NCBI GenBank assembly: GCA_019843655.1
Contig: JACDQD010000007.1
Coordinates: forward strand, 25,314,365 to 25,378,364
DNA length: 64,000 bases
Origin: Lethocerus indicus
Taxonomy: Eukaryota > Arthropoda > Insecta > Hemiptera > Belostomatidae
Direction of reading: 5' to 3'
How positions within the stretch are numbered: position 1 is the first letter of the stretch; every line of letters starts with the position of its first letter. The notes under the pieces were generated by a model that saw nothing but the letters and a program-made list of their open reading frames with translations, searched no databases and was not told where the DNA came from. Both the position numbers and the translations under genes were made by a program. Positions 60,268 through 64,000 of this stretch are shown in pieces.

Positions 60268-62454
60268 TTAACTCCTGTTGTACCTGTTGCCCCAGCCCCT
60301 TTTGTGCGTATCTTTATATTCGTCTTTTTCCCTCTGTTTCCTCAGATACTCTTCATCATCCTCCTCCTGTTTCCTTTCTGTCTCCTCTTCCTCTTTCTCG
60401 TCCAGATTCTTCACTTTCCCTTCGTCGGCGAGATTCTGAAGGCAGTACGGGTTCGTGTTCGTGCTCGGTTTGTTCGGATCTGGAAATCTGGTCAACAGAA
60501 AAATGAAGCTTACAGAAATTTATATATATATATATATATATAAAATATATATTTCATACAATATACAAGATATTAACGACCAAAATTATTTTTAGTTCAA
60601 AAATAAATTCTAGTTACTCATAAAAACGTGTTATTAATGAATAAAAATATATGCACAAACTGAAGTTTTACTGAATATAATATATACAGTTGTATTCAGT
60701 TGCATTCAATTGCATTCAGTTGTATTCAGTTGCATTCAGTTGTATTCAATAATACTAAAGTCACTGCAACCAGTTATAATCCATTATATGAACTTTAATT
60801 TATCGCACAAATAATTTAATTTAAATATACTGTTTGGACAGCAATCATCAAGAGTACTCCCAGTATTATGCAAACCTCTATTCATTTTATACTCTTCTAC
60901 AATTCCTCTCTGTTTAAATATAGAAAAATAGCTCGGATGTAAAGCCTAAGAGAGTGATAAAATTAATACGTAGTGTAAGATGGTTAATCGGTAACTTACA
61001 TTCCTTCTTTGACCCTTTTGTCATAGAATTCTTGAACGGTCATTACTGGAAGGCTGGGGTAGCCGGCACCGAACACCGCCTTCTGAACATCGTCCCTGGT
61101 GATGATGACCGGCATGAGGGGTTTCGGCGGCGGTGGATATTTGCCCTTGCGCCTCGCCTCTTCAGCCGCGGATCTCGGGCCGCCGCCGCCACCGCCTCCC
61201 GTCTCTTCCTTCTTCGCCGCCTGGTTCTTCATGTGCATCAGTATCCTCTTCTCGCTCTGCAGACAGTCAATCTCCTCTTCGGCCTTCGAAGCGTACGACT
61301 TGACCAATTTGACGTAATACTCGCGTTTGACCTCGTCGTCGACGTCCGGCAGCTTAATGACTTTGACGAGAGCGGCGAGCTCCTCCTCGAGCGCCTTCTC
61401 CTCCCTGAAACGCTGTATCTTGTTCGCCCTGTGCCTCGCCGCTCCGGCCAGGTCGAAGCACGACCTCACAGAGTTCATCGACTTCTCGACCTCGTCTGGG
61501 TCGAGCACGGCCGGCGGCGGCACCTTGATCTCCGATATGCCGTAGTCGTTGCAGCGTTGCAGGAAGTCCCTGAAGTAAACGTCGCTCGTCTCTACGACTT
61601 CGTTCCTGTTCGATACCGTCAGCTTGAGCGCCAGGGTGCCCAGAAGTGCAGGCAGCAGAAAGAGGCGGATATTTTCAGTCGAAACCTCTTCGAGACTCTC
61701 GTTCGAACTGAATATACCGGCCATCGAAGTCAGACGGGTGGCGTCTTCCAGAATTCTCATGGCTTGTTTTATTTTACTCTGAAAAAGAAAAAAATTTTTC
61801 TCATCGGTAAAAGCGATATACGCATACACTGTAGTTTATATTGGCTGGCATATTGGTTGCTTCTAGGGCATTATGACTTCATTTCTACTGTGGAGGTTGT
61901 CTTGTTTGTCAGCTGATCCAAAAAGGAACAATATTAAATAAAGAAATAAATGAATTCGGCGGTAAAACCGATGACAGAAGGCTTTACAAGAATCCCATAC
62001 TTTAATAACGGATTGGTACTGATGATAGTGAAAAATTGGGCAAAATTAGTTCAAACTGAACTGTTGTGCAATAGTTGCACTCAATTTAACAGTTTGGAAC
62101 AATCCAACTGGCTTAACGTGCAATATCGAAGCGTAAAAATATTAAATCCATCCACAGCACCGAAGTAATGGGGTATCCGTTTCTGTTCTCGAAGTAATGG
62201 GGTATCCGTTTCTGTTCTATCTTCATGCATTTTATTGAACTGTTCTGGCTCAAGGATGCAATAAATATCACTGCAAGGTGTCCACGAAATCGTTGAAATT
62301 ACTCGAACGAGTTAGTGGTCGAGCGAGACGAGAGAATTACCTGAATGCAAACGCTATTGGTCGGTTCGTCACAGTTGGAAACGCTCTGGAAAAGAGCGAA
62401 CCCCTCGTCGAACAGGTCGAGCAGATTTTTCTCCTCGCTGCTCGATCCGGCCAT
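60268..62454 (-). CDS. Tap42: alpha4/TAP42 (IGBP1-like) PP2A regulatory subunit, three exons
   Basis: Joined exons are 62454-62341, 61778-61000 and 60487-60268, 1113 nt in all, encoding 370 residues plus TAA. Members of this family bind the catalytic subunits of PP2A, PP4 and PP6 in the cytosol, stabilise them and act in TOR signalling. Seen here: a helical N-terminal half with ENIRLFLLPALLGTLALKL (73-91), KIQRFREEKALEEEL (158-172) and a helix at 190-218; a Gly run at 232-238; the signature VFGAGYPSLPVMTV at 273-286; an acidic Glu-rich stretch at 326-345; and the C-terminal family motif KDTHKRGWGNR (356-366). Arg155 and Lys158 fall where alpha4 proteins carry the Arg and Lys known to contact the phosphatase. 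Splice sites are CAG|GTAATT, TTTTTCAG|AGT, GGAAT|GTAAGT and TTGACCAG|A. Intron 1 is in phase 0 and the intron 2 junction rebuilds an ATA codon. Length is close to the usual 340-370. The start is the first in-frame ATG (GCA-ATG-G context) and is followed by the family's LFDEGF motif. The acceptor of exon 3 was chosen by phase, because the nearby CCAG at 60482-60485 would break the frame. Confidence 0.93.
60520..60543. repeat. (TA)n microsatellite in intron 2
   Basis: About twelve TA units, lying some 30 bp upstream of the exon 3 acceptor in transcript direction. Confidence 0.9.
60687..60750. repeat. 10-bp minisatellite in intron 2
   Basis: About six tandem units of TTGYATTCAR, with alternating TTGTATTCAG and TTGCATTCAG variants. 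Confidence 0.85.
61843..61915 (+). mobile_element. Internal fragment of the CTGA-GAAAC family in intron 1
   Basis: GGCTGGCATATTGGTTGC followed by a GGGCAT block matches the middle of the elements at 4121-4320 and 46443-46625. Neither terminal hammerhead-like arm is present. The insertion sits 65 bp upstream of exon 2 on the plus-strand map, within the intron. Confidence 0.6.
62161..62218. repeat. Perfect 29-bp tandem duplication in intron 1
   Basis: Two identical units (62161-62189 and 62190-62218), each beginning CGAAGTAATGGGG and ending TTCTGTTCT. Perfect identity suggests a recent slippage or duplication. Confidence 0.95.
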
Positions 62455-62590
62455 TGCGAAGGAATTGACAAACGGTAAAACGGAATCGACTTTTGAAACC
62501 GATTCGAGACCTCTGCCAAGTTTTATTTCGGCTGAAAGGAGGTTATAAACAACGACGACGAAGGTTCTAAGTGTTGCCAACCGCCCGGCA

Positions 62591-62618
62591 CACTGACCAG
62601 CTATAATCTCCTATAAAC
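62591..62618 (-). promoter_or_regulatory. Candidate initiator (TCAGTG) for alpha4/TAP42
   Basis: On the minus strand TCAGTG (62596-62591) fits the arthropod initiator TCAGT, with the A near 62594. An AT-rich TTTATAG lies 18-24 bp upstream, slightly close for a TATA box. This would give a 5' leader of about 140 nt before the ATG. The call rests on motif and position only. Confidence 0.3.
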
Positions 62619-62639
62619 TGGCACACAATAGCTAACATC

Positions 62640-64000
62640 AGAATTAAATCATTTTGACTCGAGCGAATGTTCTGCTCAGTAATAAATTGTCCTACATTTG
62701 TTACAAACGGATTAGAATAAATTTACGAACAAAAAATTTAAAAGAAACGCCTCAGACAAAAATTTCAAAAACTTACTATTTTATTATTAATGAATTTCAT
62801 ATGTTTATTCATTTTGTATAATCGACTGCTTTGAAATTTCAAGTGAACTGGATTGACTAAGACAAGGAAGATGAAGCTATAAAAATGAATATATGATCGG
62901 TCTGATAATAAATTGTCATACATTCGTTACAAATCGATAGAATAAATTTAAGAATAAAAAATTTTAAATGAAACACCTTTTCTTTGTTTTTTGCAACAAT
63001 CATTTAGTGATCTAATAAATTCAAATTTAAAATAAAAAGGAGTGGGTTATCCTTCGGGATATGCACGATCTGTGTGTGTTTTGTGTGTGTATATATATAT
63101 ATCGTTTATTAAGGAGATTTTCACGTAAAATCGGGGCTACAAAACGGGTTTTTACGCTATAAGCTGGACCAGAAAAAGGTTTTTCATTTCTAAATCAAGT
63201 ATAAAAGGCAATTTTTCTCGCCTTTTGAACTTTCCTTTATAGGATCTCACCTCAGTGTATCTCACCTGAGGGCCACTTTATACATATAAGCATATATAAA
63301 CTATGAAGAGAAAGATAGAGAGAATGAGGAATGCACTCGGAGTTAATTGTATAATTTACCCAATTTTTGTTGTCAGTACAATATTTCCGATTGACTGACA
63401 AACCAAAACTACATCATACAAAATTTACACAAACATCAGTATTTATTTAAGGCTAACACTTGAGAAAACATAACAAATTTCAACTTTCATACTAAAATGT
63501 TAATTGTACAACATACATACAAAGAATTCATTTAAAGGTTATCTTGTTTTACTTTATTGACTATTATATTTGATCACATTTCAAATTTCATCTCAATTAT
63601 TGCCCTATATATTTAATATTCACAGAGAAATTACACAGAGCGTATTCCTTTTTTAAAGCACATCTTCCAATCTAATCATAATTTTTCAATTCGCTAGCAT
63701 ATTTATTAGGCAATAATACAAATTGTTTATTTTTCTTTCATTCAGATTGTACTATAATTTACGATATATATATCCATTTTAATATTGTATTCTATTTCTT
63801 AGAATTCGACACTCAGAAACAGAAAATAAAATAACTGTATATTACAACAATATGACTTCTTACGTACTAGATCTTAGATTATGGTGTACAGAGCTCTTGT
63901 GACTCGGTACGAAGGACCGACATTAAAATAGGGCTATACCATTCGGCGTTGTTTGTAAAAAATATACCAACCGGCGTGATTCTTTCACGCTTCTATACTG
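62640..64000. other. Upstream flank of alpha4/TAP42; no gene seen
   Basis: AT-rich. A diverged internal repeat (ATAAATTGTC-TACATT near 62682-62699 and 62909-62926, each followed by GTTACAAA) indicates a local duplication of about 227 bp spacing. A TG/TA run lies at 63071-63102. Confidence 0.5.

Larger units (their letters stand above)
60488..60999 (-). other. Intron 2 of the alpha4/TAP42 gene
   Basis: This is a 512-bp AT-rich GT-AG intron with a strong GTAAGT donor and acceptor TTTTTCTGTTGACCAG. It carries a (TA)n run at 60520-60543 and a 10-bp minisatellite at 60687-60750. Confidence 0.82.
61779..62340 (-). other. Intron 1 of the alpha4/TAP42 gene
   Basis: This is a 562-bp GT-AG intron with donor GTAATT and a T-rich acceptor tract just before CAG. 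It contains a fragment of the CTGA-GAAAC repeat family (61843-61915) and a perfect 29-bp tandem duplication (62161-62218). No coding exon is visible inside. Confidence 0.85.

Noticed and set aside
60954..61916. 320-codon open frame on the plus strand
   Set aside because: It is the antisense shadow of alpha4/TAP42 exon 2, whose minus-strand frame carries the family motifs and valid splice sites.

Overview
This is eukaryotic DNA, most likely from an arthropod and probably an insect. Support: a split protein-coding gene with GT-AG introns, many degenerate dispersed repeats, dinucleotide microsatellites, a jockey-type non-LTR retrotransposon fossil, a mariner MITE and a piggyBac-like MITE. I cannot name the species. 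There is no sign of operons, Shine-Dalgarno sites, CRISPR arrays, rRNA or a credible tRNA.

Only one host gene can be supported. It lies at the right end on the minus strand (62454 down to 60268): a three-exon gene for the PP2A-regulatory protein alpha4/TAP42 (IGBP1 family). All splice phases close and give a 370-residue protein with the family's signature motifs. Its introns hold a fragment of the window's main repeat family, a perfect 29-bp tandem duplication and a 10-bp minisatellite. A candidate initiator lies upstream and a poly(A) signal in a small hairpin lies downstream. The sequence from 62.6 to 64 kb holds no gene I can see.

The left 60 kb is intergenic or intronic sequence with no convincing host exon. 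It is a graveyard of mobile DNA. (1) A family I call CTGA-GAAAC has about 25 or more copies spread from 0.6 to 62 kb. Its unit is about 35 nt, and its invariant blocks and cleavage-like triplet resemble a type I hammerhead ribozyme with a palindromic ACCGGT stem III, with one extra pyrimidine before stem II. It occurs alone or as inverted pairs bounding elements of about 180-200 bp. (2) A 188-codon jockey-clade reverse-transcriptase tail without any ATG lies at 7353-6787 (minus). (3) A 204-bp mariner MITE at 20245-20448 still encodes the last 29 residues of its transposase. (4) A 608-bp piggyBac-like MITE at 23540-24147 has perfect 15-bp inverted ends and TTAA on both sides. (5) Several unclassified pairs or triples of 100-400 bp repeats were found by comparing the window with itself. 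(6) There are local tandem duplications at 42.7, 49, 53.4-54.4 and 54.4-54.9 kb, a 21-bp minisatellite at 0.3-0.5 kb and many microsatellites.

The main candidate for something undescribed is the inverted hammerhead-like family. A ribozyme-like unit used as the terminal inverted repeat of a small mobile element would put a self-cleavage candidate at the 3' end of transcripts from either strand.
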